From NCBI GenBank assembly GCA_964610745.1, contig CAZSYL010000013.1, forward strand, positions 7,864 to 71,863: a stretch of 64,000 bases of DNA, read 5' to 3'. Shown piece after piece: positions 23,571 through 32,606 of the stretch (positions within the stretch are counted from its first letter, which is position 1; each line of letters opens with the position of its first letter). Under the pieces are notes generated by a model that was not told the DNA's origin, made no database searches, and saw nothing but the letters and a program-made list of their open reading frames with translations. The position numbers and the translations under genes are program-made. Source of the stretch: SHLQ01 sp964610745 (lineage in GTDB: Bacteria; Actinomycetota; Acidimicrobiia; Acidimicrobiales; SHLQ01).

Positions 23571-24872
23571 GTGACGACAGCAGCAACTATTCGCCAACGC
23601 GTCGAAGATGACATTGCACAAGGCCGTCTGAGCTCGGGCGATCGGTTGCCAGCTGCGCGGTCATTGGCCGATGAGTTGGGTGTCTCACCCAACACGGTTG
23701 CAGCTGCATACAAACAGCTGCGCGCCCGAGGGGTTGTGCTTGGCCGCGGCCGGCAGGGAACGGTCGTTGCACCACAGACTCGTCCCGCTCAGAGCCAGGT
23801 TGAAGTCGTGGGTGAGGGGCTGATCGATGCGCTCACCGGCTCTCCCGATCCAGATCTGCTTCCCGATCTCGCGCCGGGGCTCGCTGCGGCATGCACAGGG
23901 TCACACGTTCGCTACGGCGACCCTCTCCTCGATCCCCACTTTGAACACGTGATTCGCGCCTGGTTTGCAGACGACGGGGTTGATGCGAATCATCTGACTG
24001 CAACGTCGGGAGCAATGGATGCAATCGCGAAGATTTTGTCGAGCAACGAACTGCGCCGCGGCGATCGAATCGGTGTGGAAGACCCGGGCCATGTGCCGGT
24101 GCACCAGCTGGTCCGAGCCGCAGGACTTGAGCCGATCGCGGTTCCGGTTGACGCCGAGGGCGTCACGCCATCGGGATTGGGAGCGGCGTTGGAGATCGGC
24201 CTAAAGGCGTTGATCGTGACTCCGCGCGCGCACAACCCAACAGGAGCTGCATTTACCCAACGTCGAACCAAAGAGCTCGATTCGATTTTGCGGAAATCGA
24301 CAGACCTGCTCCTCATTCAGGATGATCACGCCGGCGAAGTCTCCGGCGCAGCTCTGCGCCTGCTCACACCACCCGGACCTCGACACGCCACGATTCGTTC
24401 ACTCGGAAAGTTGCTCGGTCCGGATCTTCGAATCTCGGTAACGGTCGGCGACCAGCGAACGGTTGAGGGAGTTGCGATGCTCGTCAGCAATGGGCCCGGT
24501 TGGGTAAGTCATCTTCTCCAGCGCGCAGCAGCGCACTTGATGGACGATCAGAACGTTCGGGAACAGCTAGTGACCACAGCCCAGACGTATTCGTCTCGCC
24601 GAGAGCGGTTGATCGCGGCTCTACATGACGGGGGAGTGCAAGCTTGGGGACCGTCGGGACTGAACGTATGGATCCCGGTCGGAGATGAACAGGCAGCCGT
24701 CTCGGCTGCCCAACGAGCTGGTTATGCCATTCGTGCAGCGGGACGGTACCGGCTGAGTTCGCCACCTGCTGTTCGAGTCACGATCAGCATGCTCGATGAC
24801 GATCAGATCGATGAACTGTCACGAGCGCTAATTGAGTACGAGCTGGGTCCGCGCCGTGCCCCGGCGATATAG
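23571..24872 (+). CDS. MocR-type regulator (GntR helix-turn-helix fused to class I aminotransferase domain)
   Basis: A 433-residue regulator starting at GTG 23571. Residues about 1-70 are the GntR winged helix (IRQRVEDDIAQGRLSSGDRLPAARSLADELGVSPNTVAAAYKQL). The rest is an aminotransferase-like domain with DPGHVPVHQLVRAAGL, the TPRAHNPTGAAF motif, and IRSLGKLLGPDLRI, whose Lys is the expected PLP Schiff-base residue. MocR proteins use PLP or related compounds as a signal and normally do not catalyse transamination. It is divergent from the PNPOx-like gene, with a direct-repeat operator in between. The target pathway is probably B6-related, by analogy with PdxR; unproven. Confidence 0.9.
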   Translation: MTTAATIRQRVEDDIAQGRLSSGDRLPAARSLADELGVSPNTVAAAYKQLRARGVVLGRGRQGTVVAPQTRPAQSQVEVVGEGLIDALTGSPDPDLLPDLAPGLAAACTGSHVRYGDPLLDPHFEHVIRAWFADDGVDANHLTATSGAMDAIAKILSSNELRRGDRIGVEDPGHVPVHQLVRAAGLEPIAVPVDAEGVTPSGLGAALEIGLKALIVTPRAHNPTGAAFTQRRTKELDSILRKSTDLLLIQDDHAGEVSGAALRLLTPPGPRHATIRSLGKLLGPDLRISVTVGDQRTVEGVAMLVSNGPGWVSHLLQRAAAHLMDDQNVREQLVTTAQTYSSRRERLIAALHDGGVQAWGPSGLNVWIPVGDEQAAVSAAQRAGYAIRAAGRYRLSSPPAVRVTISMLDDDQIDELSRALIEYELGPRRAPAI

Positions 24873-24946
24873 CGTTGAGCACTCGATCCGGGCGTTCCCG
24901 GGTGTGCGAGTAGAATCCCCTCTGTCCACTCGCCAGGAGTACAGCT

Positions 24947-25435
24947 ATGGCAAGCGTCGAAATCGGAATCGTTATGGGAAGTCAGTCCGACTGGCCCACC
25001 ATGAAGGAAGCCGCCGACATGCTCGATCAGCTAGATGTGGTTTACGAGAGCCGGATCGTGTCTGCTCACCGGACACCCGACCGATTGTGGGAGTACGGCT
25101 CGTCTGCGGTCGAGCGTGGGTTGAAGGTGATTATCGCTGGTGCTGGGGGAGCGGCCCATCTCCCGGGAATGATGGCTTCGAAGACGCGTGTGCCCGTGAT
25201 TGGTGTGCCCGTGCAGACCAAAGCGCTGTCGGGAGTGGACAGCCTCTATTCGATCGTGCAGATGCCGCGGGGCTTTCCGGTCGCCACGATGGCAATCGGT
25301 GCGTCAGGAGCAGCGAACGCAGGCCTTATGGCTGCCGCGATTCTTGCGACGTCTGACGCGGCGCTCGGTGAGCGCCTAGATGGATGGCGCCAGGCGTTAT
25401 CCGCATCGATCGACGAGCAACCGTCAGATGACTGA
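24947..25435 (+). CDS. purE: N5-carboxyaminoimidazole ribonucleotide mutase
   Basis: A 162-residue class I PurE that turns N5-CAIR into CAIR in purine synthesis. The motif GIVMGSQSDWPTMKEAADML is at the N-terminus, SAHRTPDRLWEY holds the catalytic His, and IAGAGGAAHLPGM and GVPVQTKALSGVDSL follow. CAGGAG lies upstream of the ATG, and TAGAAT at 24911-24916 could be a -10 element. It overlaps purK by eight bases. Confidence 0.98.
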   Translation: MASVEIGIVMGSQSDWPTMKEAADMLDQLDVVYESRIVSAHRTPDRLWEYGSSAVERGLKVIIAGAGGAAHLPGMMASKTRVPVIGVPVQTKALSGVDSLYSIVQMPRGFPVATMAIGASGAANAGLMAAAILATSDAALGERLDGWRQALSASIDEQPSDD

Positions 25436-26492
25436 CGCGCTCGCTCCTGGAGCGGTGATTGGGATACTCGGAGGCGGACAGTTGGGACGCATGCTGAGTG
25501 TGGCGGCCTCCCGCCTCGGGTTGCGTTGTCACATTTTCGAACCGGGAACCGAACCCCCTGCAGGTCAGGTTGCCGAGTTTGTCACCACTGCGTCCTACGA
25601 GGACGAAGGGGCGTTACGAGCGTTTGGCGAGTCGGTCGAGGTCATTACCTATGAGTTCGAGAACGTCCCAACTTCAGCCCTCGACCTTCTCGAGTCGCTC
25701 GCCCCGATCCGTCCCGGACGCAACGCACTGGCGACAAGCCAGGACCGGGTTGGCGAAAAGCAATTCATTCAGTCGTTGGGTCTCGAGGTCGCGCCGTTTG
25801 CGGTGATCGATTCACTACCTCAATTGGAGGCTGCGATCGCCACGATCGGTACGCCATCGATTCTCAAGACACGGCGATTCGGTTACGACGGTAAGGGTCA
25901 GGTTCGTCTGACTTCGGCTGATGATGCGCCGGCTGCCTATGACGAACTCGCAGGTGCACCCGCCATCCTCGAGGGCTTCGTCGATTTTGATCTCGAGATC
26001 TCAGTGATCGCCGCGCGCTCGACGATGGGCACGGTTGCCTGCTTCGACCCCGGTCACAACGTCCACGTCGATGGCATTTTGCGACGAACAACCATTCCTG
26101 CCCCGGTTGATCAAGACATCTCCTCCGCGGCGATCGCTGCGGCCGAGACGATTCTCAGTGGACTCGACTATGTCGGTGTGCTTGGAGTCGAGCTCTTCGT
26201 GACGAGCAACGGCCTGATCGTCAACGAGATTGCACCGCGTGTGCACAACTCGGGTCACTGGACCCAGAACGGTTGCATGGTCGATCAGTTTGAACAACAC
26301 ATCCGAGCCGTCGCGGGATGGAGTCTTGGAGACCCGGTTCGCCACAGCGATGTGGTGATGGAGAACCTGATCGGTGAGGAAATCAAGACCATCGCACAAC
26401 GAGCTCAGGATCCGAATCTTGCCGTTCACTCCTATGGCAAAGCCGATGCCAAACCTGGTCGAAAGATGGGACACATCAACCGGTTGATCTAA
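25428..26492 (+). CDS. purK: 5-(carboxyamino)imidazole ribonucleotide synthase
   Basis: An ATP-grasp enzyme of 354 residues that makes N5-CAIR from AIR, bicarbonate and ATP. The ATG at 25428 is preferred (MTDALAPGAVIGILGGGQLGRM) over an in-frame ATG at 25380 inside purE. Signatures: LGGGQLGRM, KTRRFGYDGKGQ (ATP binding), VLGVELFVTSNGLIVNEIAPRVHNSGHWT (metal binding). Translationally coupled to purE. A convergent selenoprotein-like gene begins four bases past the stop, so no terminator fits in between. Confidence 0.97.
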   Translation: MTDALAPGAVIGILGGGQLGRMLSVAASRLGLRCHIFEPGTEPPAGQVAEFVTTASYEDEGALRAFGESVEVITYEFENVPTSALDLLESLAPIRPGRNALATSQDRVGEKQFIQSLGLEVAPFAVIDSLPQLEAAIATIGTPSILKTRRFGYDGKGQVRLTSADDAPAAYDELAGAPAILEGFVDFDLEISVIAARSTMGTVACFDPGHNVHVDGILRRTTIPAPVDQDISSAAIAAAETILSGLDYVGVLGVELFVTSNGLIVNEIAPRVHNSGHWTQNGCMVDQFEQHIRAVAGWSLGDPVRHSDVVMENLIGEEIKTIAQRAQDPNLAVHSYGKADAKPGRKMGHINRLI

Positions 26493-26496
26493 CGCA

Positions 26497-27333
26497 TCAA
26501 CCCTTGGCGTTGGCCTGTGCGTCACGCCGTTTCTCGCCAGCCGCGCGCAGCGCGTTGGGATCATCGAGCGACATGTAGGTGTCTCGCCAGTCGGCGGGCC
26601 CATCCCATCTCACCGGTAGCACGACGCTCGATTGGGGCAGTGTTGTGTGTTCGGCGAACGTTAGGGCTTGACGGAGTAGCCGCAGCTGTTGGGTTCGATC
26701 ATCGGCGGGTCCGATTGGATTGCCGAGTGGAAGGTCGGTGAAGGCGAATCGCGGAACCGAAATCTCATCGATGATGTCGCGGGCCGAACCGATCACGATC
26801 GTTGGGATCCCGTTCGTTTCGAGGTGGCGTGCGGCCAGACCGACCGTTTGATGACATACGGGTCAAAGCGGGACGAGCAAGGTGAGATCAACCTCGTCCT
26901 CTTCGAGCCATTGACGCACGTGTTCTGACCAGCTCATGGTCCGTCGCTGGCTGTAGACCGTCGGAATTCCGATGAAACGCGGTCCGACCGACCCAATGAA
27001 ACCGTCGTTCGCGAGCTCACGAAGATGGTCGAGTGGAAGAAAGGATCCAATGTCGTTGGTGTGGGTTGCACCCTTGTGCCACGACAAGTGATTTGTTGCC
27101 ATGGTGCTCGGCTGGGGGTTCGATGGTGCCGCGTAGGGTTGCAGGTCGCTATCGATCGACAGGGCGGCGGTGGTCACTACCGCGATCCTGGATTCGGCCA
27201 GCGGCTTTTGTAATGGCGTAAAGGGAGCGTCCGAGTGAGTTGCCCATCGGTACGGCACCGAGTAACCCTGCGCTGCATAGAACTCCCGTGATTTGTCGAT
27301 GTAACTCACGAAGGTTCGGTGCGCCCGGGTCAT
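26497..27333 (-). CDS. GrdB-like selenoprotein (in-frame TGA read as selenocysteine at 157)
   Basis: A 278-residue protein of the glycine/sarcosine/betaine reductase selenoprotein B-like family, as the sequence continues without change of frame through a TGA at 26863-26865. Before it: NDIGSFLPLDHLRELA, GFIGSVGPRFIGIP and WLEEDEVDLTLLVPL; after it: PVCHQTVGLAARHLE, NGIPTIVIGSARDI and FAFTDLPLGNPIGP. The motif is therefore U-P-V-C, where relatives I recall carry C-P-x-C at the same place. A bSECIS-like hairpin lies at the right distance. Conserved sequence on both sides argues against a pseudogene. The reaction is unknown; stand-alone members are probably thiol/selenol redox proteins. The Sec machinery genes are not in the window. 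Confidence 0.82.
26832..26865 (-). promoter_or_regulatory. Putative bacterial SECIS element after the TGA
   Basis: Counting the U of UGA as 1, CGGUC at 20-24 pairs with GGCCG at 30-34 (five pairs, one G-U), leaving the loop GGUCU at 25-29. A short stem with a G in the first two loop bases about 16-37 bases after UGA is what bacterial SelB-dependent SECIS elements share. Short hairpins occur by chance, so this supports but does not prove Sec insertion. Confidence 0.55.
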
Positions 27334-27392
27334 GAGTTCAGTCTGTCACGGTGTTGTTTGCCGCGAACAGGGAATATTCTCGATCACCAGAA

Positions 27393-27413
27393 GTTGAGTC
27401 ATATGTACTCAAG
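27393..27413. promoter_or_regulatory. HAIR element (HspR operator) upstream of clpB
   Basis: GTTGAGT-CATATGT-ACTCAAG matches the HAIR consensus CTTGAGT-N7-ACTCAAG at 13 of 14 positions. It lies 64-84 bases before the clpB ATG. A strong indication that clpB is repressed by HspR, as in Streptomyces. Confidence 0.92.
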
Positions 27414-27476
27414 TTTGAGACCGGAAAACCTCGCGGTCTCAAGCGGTTATCAGACACCCCGTGGTAGGAGTTTCAT

Positions 27477-29969
27477 ATGGCAGTCGATCCAAATCAGTGG
27501 ACCCAGAAGACCCGTGAGGCCTTCACCGAAGCGCGCGCTCTCGCCGAGTCGAAGTCGAACCCCGAAATGACTCCCGAACACCTGCTTTCGGCGCTTGTGG
27601 GTCAGGCTGATGGCATCGTGCTGCCCATCCTCCAGGCAATGGGTCGTGAACCGCTCGCCGTCCGCAATGCACTAAGCGACAAGCTCGAGAAGCTTCCAAG
27701 CGCGTACGGCAGCGATATTCGTCAATCCAGCGACCTGATCACGGCATTTGAAGATGCGGACCAAGTTCGAAAAGACCTCGACGATGACTACCTGTCCACC
27801 GAACATCTCCTGTTGGCAATGGCCGACCGACTCGACCTTGAGCGCAAGGAGGTCCTCGATGCCCTTCGGTCCGTTCGAGGTTCGCACCGAGTCACCTCGC
27901 AGAACCCCGAGGAGCAGTACCAGTCGCTCGAGAAGTACGCGCGAGACCTCACCGCGGACGCTCGGGCACAAAAGCTCGACCCTGTCATTGGGCGCGACGA
28001 TGAGATTCGTCGTGTCATCCAGGTCCTGAGTCGTCGTACAAAGAACAACCCCGTCCTCATTGGCGAGCCCGGTGTTGGAAAGACTGCGATCGTTGAAGGA
28101 CTGGCCAATCGGATCGTCGATGGCGACGTCCCCGAATCGTTGAAGAACAAGACGGTCATGTCACTCGATCTTGCATCGATGGTCGCCGGCGCCAAGTTCC
28201 GCGGTGAGTTCGAAGAACGGTTGAAGGCCGTACTCAAGGAGATCAACGATGCCGATGGTGAGATCATCACCTTCATCGATGAACTTCACACCGTCGTCGG
28301 CGCTGGCGCCGGTGGCGACAGTGCCATGGACGCCGGAAACATGCTGAAGCCCATGCTTGCGCGCGGCGAGCTTCGTATGGTCGGCGCAACAACACTTGAC
28401 GAGTTTCGCAAGCACATCGAAAAAGATCCCGCCCTCGAGCGTCGTTTCCAGCAGGTGCTCGTAGAGCCGCCATCGGTCGAGGACACCATTGCGATCCTTC
28501 GCGGTCTTGCCGAGCGCTACGAGGTGCATCACGGCGTCCGCATCCAGGACGCTGCGCTCGTGAGTGCTGCGGTCCTGTCGGATCGCTATCTGACCGGCCG
28601 GTTCCTGCCTGACAAGGCCATCGACCTCGTGGACGAAGCAGCATCGAAGCTTCGCATCGAGATCGGCTCTGTCCCGACGGAGATCGATGTCGTCGACCGA
28701 CGTCTTCGACTGCTTGAGATGGAAAAGCTGGCGCTTGAAAAGGAGAGTGATCGAGCATCGACGGATCGCCTGGTCGAACTCGAGAGCGAATTCGCTGACC
28801 TGACGGAGCAACTCAGCGCCATGAAGGTGCACTGGCAGAGCGAGAAGGACGCAATCGATGAGATTCGGTTGCGCAAGGAGCAGCTCGAACAGCTCCGACT
28901 CGACCTCGAACGCGAAGAAGATCTCACGAAGGCAGCCGAGATCCGCTATGGCTTGATTCCTACGCTCGAAGCCGAGATCGATGAGGCCACCGAACGGCTC
29001 AATGAGCTGCAGGGTGGCGGCGAGAACGTCATGTTGAAAGAAGAGGTAGACGCACAAGATGTCGCCGAGGTCGTCAGTTCTTGGACCGGCGTTCCCATAA
29101 GTCGCTTGCTCGAGGGAGAAGTACAGAAGCTCATCCGTTTGGAAGAGGTCCTTCACGAGCGCGTGATTGGTCAAGATGAGCCGGTCAAGGTGGTCGCGAA
29201 CGCGATCCGTCGTAGCCGCGCTGGCCTGAGCGACCCAAACCGCCCTATCGGCAGCTTCTTGTTCCTCGGGCCAACGGGCGTTGGCAAGACCGAACTTGCG
29301 CGATCCCTTGCAGACTTTATGTTCGACGATGAACGAGCCATGATTCGCATCGACATGAGCGAGTACATGGAGAAGCACTCGGTGTCGCGCCTGATCGGTG
29401 CGCCACCTGGATATGTGGGATACGACGCTGGAGGACAGCTCACCGAAGCAGTTCGCCGTCGACCGTATTCGGTCGTGCTTCTCGATGAGGTCGAGAAGGC
29501 CCACAGCGACGTCTTCAACGTGCTCCTACAGTTGCTCGACGATGGCCGTCTCACCGACGGTCAGGGACGCACGGTCGATTTCACCAATGTCGTTCTCATC
29601 ATGACGTCAAATTTGCCTGGAGACCCTGGCGAGTTCTTCCGTCCAGAGTTCATCAACCGCATCGATGACATGGTGCGATTCAACGAGCTGACGAGGGAAG
29701 ACTTGCGCGAAATTGTCGACATCCAGCTCGGCATATTCTCGTCCCGACTGGAGTCTCGTCACATCGCCCTCGAGGTGTCAGATGCTGCGCGCGATTGGTT
29801 GGCCGACGAAGGGTATGACCCTGACTTTGGTGCCCGACCTCTCAAGCGTGTGGTCCAGCGCGAGGTTGCAGATGCGTTGGCGGTTCGCCTGCTCGATGGG
29901 TCGTTCGTCGAAGATTCGACGGTGCGCGTCGAAGTTTCTTCAGCGGCAGATTCGCTCGAATTCGTCTAA
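27477..29969 (+). CDS. clpB: ATP-dependent disaggregase ClpB
   Basis: An 830-residue AAA+ chaperone that extracts proteins from aggregates together with DnaK. The N-terminal Clp domain spans about 5-145 (MTPEHLLSALV). The first AAA module has Walker A GEPGVGKT (about 196-203) and IITFIDELHTVVGAGA; the middle coiled coil runs through about 400-520 (LRLLEMEKLALEKESDR, IRLRKEQLEQLRLDLEREE), marking ClpB rather than ClpA/C. The second module has GPTGVGKTELAR (about 597-608) and SVVLLDEVEKAHSDVFN. The stretch after IMTSNL is shorter than usual before FRPEFINRID. TAGGAG precedes the ATG. Confidence 0.97.
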   Translation: MAVDPNQWTQKTREAFTEARALAESKSNPEMTPEHLLSALVGQADGIVLPILQAMGREPLAVRNALSDKLEKLPSAYGSDIRQSSDLITAFEDADQVRKDLDDDYLSTEHLLLAMADRLDLERKEVLDALRSVRGSHRVTSQNPEEQYQSLEKYARDLTADARAQKLDPVIGRDDEIRRVIQVLSRRTKNNPVLIGEPGVGKTAIVEGLANRIVDGDVPESLKNKTVMSLDLASMVAGAKFRGEFEERLKAVLKEINDADGEIITFIDELHTVVGAGAGGDSAMDAGNMLKPMLARGELRMVGATTLDEFRKHIEKDPALERRFQQVLVEPPSVEDTIAILRGLAERYEVHHGVRIQDAALVSAAVLSDRYLTGRFLPDKAIDLVDEAASKLRIEIGSVPTEIDVVDRRLRLLEMEKLALEKESDRASTDRLVELESEFADLTEQLSAMKVHWQSEKDAIDEIRLRKEQLEQLRLDLEREEDLTKAAEIRYGLIPTLEAEIDEATERLNELQGGGENVMLKEEVDAQDVAEVVSSWTGVPISRLLEGEVQKLIRLEEVLHERVIGQDEPVKVVANAIRRSRAGLSDPNRPIGSFLFLGPTGVGKTELARSLADFMFDDERAMIRIDMSEYMEKHSVSRLIGAPPGYVGYDAGGQLTEAVRRRPYSVVLLDEVEKAHSDVFNVLLQLLDDGRLTDGQGRTVDFTNVVLIMTSNLPGDPGEFFRPEFINRIDDMVRFNELTREDLREIVDIQLGIFSSRLESRHIALEVSDAARDWLADEGYDPDFGARPLKRVVQREVADALAVRLLDGSFVEDSTVRVEVSSAADSLEFV

Positions 29970-30128
29970 AAACCCCGGATTTCAGGCGCGACCGTGCGCG
30001 AAATATACGCGACCAGATTTGACTCTCGGTGATTTCCGCGCGGAGGCTAGAGAACACGTGCAACACGCGCGACTTCTATAACTTCCGATGCGTCGGGAGA
30101 CCATGGGCGAAAATGGGAAGGTCCTCCA

Positions 30129-31141
30129 ATGAAATCCTCATCACGACTAGGCCGTAAGAAGGCGGCGGTTGGCTTTGGCGCCATACTGCTCCTTGCGGCC
30201 TCGTTGATTACGGTATCCGCGGCGGTCAGTGCGCAGTCTGGCCCCACGGCCGATTGCTCCAACGACAACGCAATCCAGTTCGGAACTCAGTTCTTCGGAT
30301 CTGCTGATCTCGGCAACCACCTGCTTTCGAGCGGTCCTGTCGAGCGCTCGTACGCATACGATCTGGCGCCGGGCGTCTACGAAATCTCGGCTGTTTCCAC
30401 CGATGGCTATCTCGGGCGTGAGCTCGTGACCCAGGACGAAGAGCAGTGGTTTGCACAGTTCCTCGCCGCCGATGGTTCGATCATTGACACCAGCGCGGTT
30501 ACCGACGATGTACCTGACTTCGTCGAGATCGGCATCTGGCCCGGAAGCCTTGGTTCGGTGACGATCGATCAGCAGGTAGCGACGGTTCGGATCGTGCACA
30601 ACGCTCCAGGTGCAACCTCGTCACCAAACTCGGTTCGTCCGGTTTGCCTCGGTGCCTCGCTGACTGCGGAGATACCAGTGGCGACCTGTGATGCGGTTGA
30701 GGCTGCTGACGGTTCGGTTTCTGGTGTTGATTCGGTGACCGGTGAGGTTTGTGACCTNNNNNNNNNNNNNNNNNNNNNNNNNNNNNNNNNNNNNNNNNNN
30801 NNNNNNNNNNNNNNNNNNNNNNNNNNNNNNNNNNNNNNNNNNNNNNNNNNNNNNNNNCTGCTGACGGTTCGGTTTCTGGTGTTGATTCGGTGACCGGTGA
30901 GGTTTGTGACCTTGGTGGTTCCGATGCTGGGACCTGTGATGCGGTTGAGGCTGCTGACGGTTCGGTTTCTGGTGTTGATTCGGTGACCGGTGAGGTTTGT
31001 GACCTGAGCGATGATCTCCCCGGTGGTGTTCTCGATGAATCCACGACAAACCCAGATGAGCCGAACACCGAAGTCCTCCAAGACGTGGTGACCGCACCCG
31101 TTGCTCAGGTCCAGCCAGGTGATCCAACCTTCACCGGCTAG
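30129..31141 (+). CDS. Secreted protein with 31-residue Cys-containing tandem repeats (contains assembly gap)
   Basis: No family recognised. A Sec signal peptide is clear: basic MKSSSRLGRKKAAVG, a hydrophobic stretch and cleavage near VSAQSG. A globular part of about 150 residues follows (PGVYEISAVSTDGYLGRELV, GSLGSVTIDQQVATVRIVHN, one Cys pair candidate in CSND and CLGAS). Then copies of a 93-bp unit encode a 31-residue repeat (GTCDAVEAADGSVSGVDSV, TGEVCDLGG) with two Cys each. The gap of 100 N (30758-30857) interrupts the array and shifts the frame artificially; the true frame continues to the TAG at 31141. The mature protein looks exported and disulfide-bonded; function unknown. GGAAGG lies near the start. 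Confidence 0.8.
30684..31005 (+). repeat. 93-bp tandem repeat, with 100-N assembly gap
   Basis: The unit start CTGCTGACGGTTCGG occurs at 30703, 30858 and 30951; the last two are exactly 93 bases apart. The N run at 30758-30857 cannot be 100 in truth: a whole number of units needs a gap of 38 + 93k bases. With 38 bases the missing part is exactly the segment seen intact in the following unit. Confidence 0.93.
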
Positions 31142-31169
31142 TCGCTGACTTTCAGACGCCAACCCGGCG

Positions 31170-31206
31170 GGCACCGACTCCACTCGTTGTGACGGGAGTC
31201 GGTGCC
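31170..31206 (+). terminator. Strong hairpin between the repeat protein and purA
   Basis: GGCACCGACTCC at 31170-31181 pairs with GGAGTCGGTGCC at 31195-31206 (12 bp, 13-base loop). No T tract follows, so it may act as a Rho-assisted terminator or an mRNA-end stabiliser. Confidence 0.5.
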
Positions 31207-31276
31207 CCGGGTAAGGGTGCAAACGTCGTCTGCCGGTAAGCTTCGCCAGTCGGATTTTCGACTGAGAGGACTGCCC

Positions 31277-32557
31277 ATGGGCGCAACTGTCATTGTTGGG
31301 ACACAGTGGGGCGACGAAGGCAAAGGTAAGTTCACCGACCTTCTCGCGCGTGACATGTCAACGGTGGTGCGTTTTCAAGGCGGCCACAACGCGGGGCACA
31401 CCATCGTTGTCGATGGTGAAAGCTTCGCACTACAACTCGTTCCTTCCGGGGTGCTCTACGACCACATCACGCCAGTTATTGGTAACGGCGTCGTCGTCGA
31501 TGCGGGCGTGCTCCTCAAGGAGATGGCAATGCTCGAGTCGAAAGGTGTCGACACGTCGCGCCTTCGTGTGAGCGGCAATGCCCATCTGATCTTTCCGTAT
31601 CATCAGAGCCTCGATGCGCTGCAGGAACGCCATCTCGGCAAGAACAAGCTCGGAACCACCAAGCGCGGAATCGGTCCGGCATACGCCGACAAGTCCATGC
31701 GAACGGGACTTCGCGTTCAGGACCTCCTCGACGAGAAAATCTTCCGCGAAAAACTCGGGGTCGTGCTGCACCAGCTCAACCCGGTCATGACGCGTGTCTA
31801 CAACAAGCTTGGTTTCGACATCGACGAGATCGCATCGACGTTCCTCGACGAATACCGACCCAAGATCGAACCACTCGTCACCGACGCTATTTCGCTTGTG
31901 CACGAGCGACTCGAAGCCGGTGACGACATCTTGCTCGAAGGCGCCCAGGCGACCTTCCTCGACCTCGATCACGGCACGTACCCGTACGTGACCTCGTCTA
32001 ACCCCACCGCCGGTGGCGCTTGCGTCGGCTCCGGTGTCGGACCTCGCTACATCGACCGTGTCGTCGGCGTTGCCAAGGCGTACATCACGCGTGTGGGAGC
32101 AGGTCCTTTTCCAACAGAACTCTTCGATGACGTTGGTGACCACATCGTCGACGTTGGCCACGAATTTGGGACCAACACCGGCCGGCGTCGTCGCCCGGGA
32201 TACTTCGATTGTGTGATGATGCGATACGCCCGTCGGGTCAATTCGCTCTCCGAGCTCGGTGTGACCAAACTCGATGTGCTTGACGACCTGGACGAGATCA
32301 AAGTTTGCGTTGCCTATGAACACGAAGGGCAGCGTCTCGAGGACTTTCCGTACCACCAGACAGTGCTCCATCAGGTCAAACCGGTCTACGAGACCCTTCC
32401 TGGTTGGAAGACCGACCTCACCGGCATCACCGATAAGTCCGACCTTCCAACAGCAGCCTCGGACTACCTCAGTTTCATCGAAGAGCAATGTGGCATGCCG
32501 GTCAAGCTCGTTGGAGTGGGACCGGGTCGCAAGCAGGTGCTCGACTTCGCTGCGTAG
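31277..32557 (+). CDS. purA: Adenylosuccinate synthetase
   Basis: A 426-residue enzyme that condenses IMP and aspartate with GTP hydrolysis in the first AMP-specific step. The ATG at 31277 (MGATVIVGTQWGDEGKGKF) has GAGAGGA upstream; an in-frame codon at 31202 is less likely. The GDEGKGK phosphate loop, FQGGHNAGHT, GTTKRGIGPAYADK (signature), GAQATFLDLDHGTYPYVT and GVGPGRKQ are intact. First gene of the long purA-to-purM stretch. Confidence 0.98.
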   Translation: MGATVIVGTQWGDEGKGKFTDLLARDMSTVVRFQGGHNAGHTIVVDGESFALQLVPSGVLYDHITPVIGNGVVVDAGVLLKEMAMLESKGVDTSRLRVSGNAHLIFPYHQSLDALQERHLGKNKLGTTKRGIGPAYADKSMRTGLRVQDLLDEKIFREKLGVVLHQLNPVMTRVYNKLGFDIDEIASTFLDEYRPKIEPLVTDAISLVHERLEAGDDILLEGAQATFLDLDHGTYPYVTSSNPTAGGACVGSGVGPRYIDRVVGVAKAYITRVGAGPFPTELFDDVGDHIVDVGHEFGTNTGRRRRPGYFDCVMMRYARRVNSLSELGVTKLDVLDDLDEIKVCVAYEHEGQRLEDFPYHQTVLHQVKPVYETLPGWKTDLTGITDKSDLPTAASDYLSFIEEQCGMPVKLVGVGPGRKQVLDFAA

Positions 32558-32606
32558 CGGAGCGGGCTTTGCGAAGTAGGTTCGGTTTGATGAACAAGGT
32601 TCTCTC

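Noticed and set aside
26497..27333. Treating the GrdB-like gene as a pseudogene with a nonsense mutation
   Set aside because: Conserved sequence lies on both sides of the TGA, the codon occupies the expected Cys/Sec position, and a bSECIS-like hairpin follows; still, without Sec genes in view this remains the alternative.
28161..29504. Long open frame antisense to clpB
   Set aside because: It mirrors the codon structure of clpB in a high-GC genome and shows no family motif or ribosome-binding site; clpB is certain.
30129..30893. Protein ending at 30893 with an altered C-terminus
   Set aside because: The frame change is caused by the 100-N placeholder; the repeat phase shows that the frame continues to 31141.
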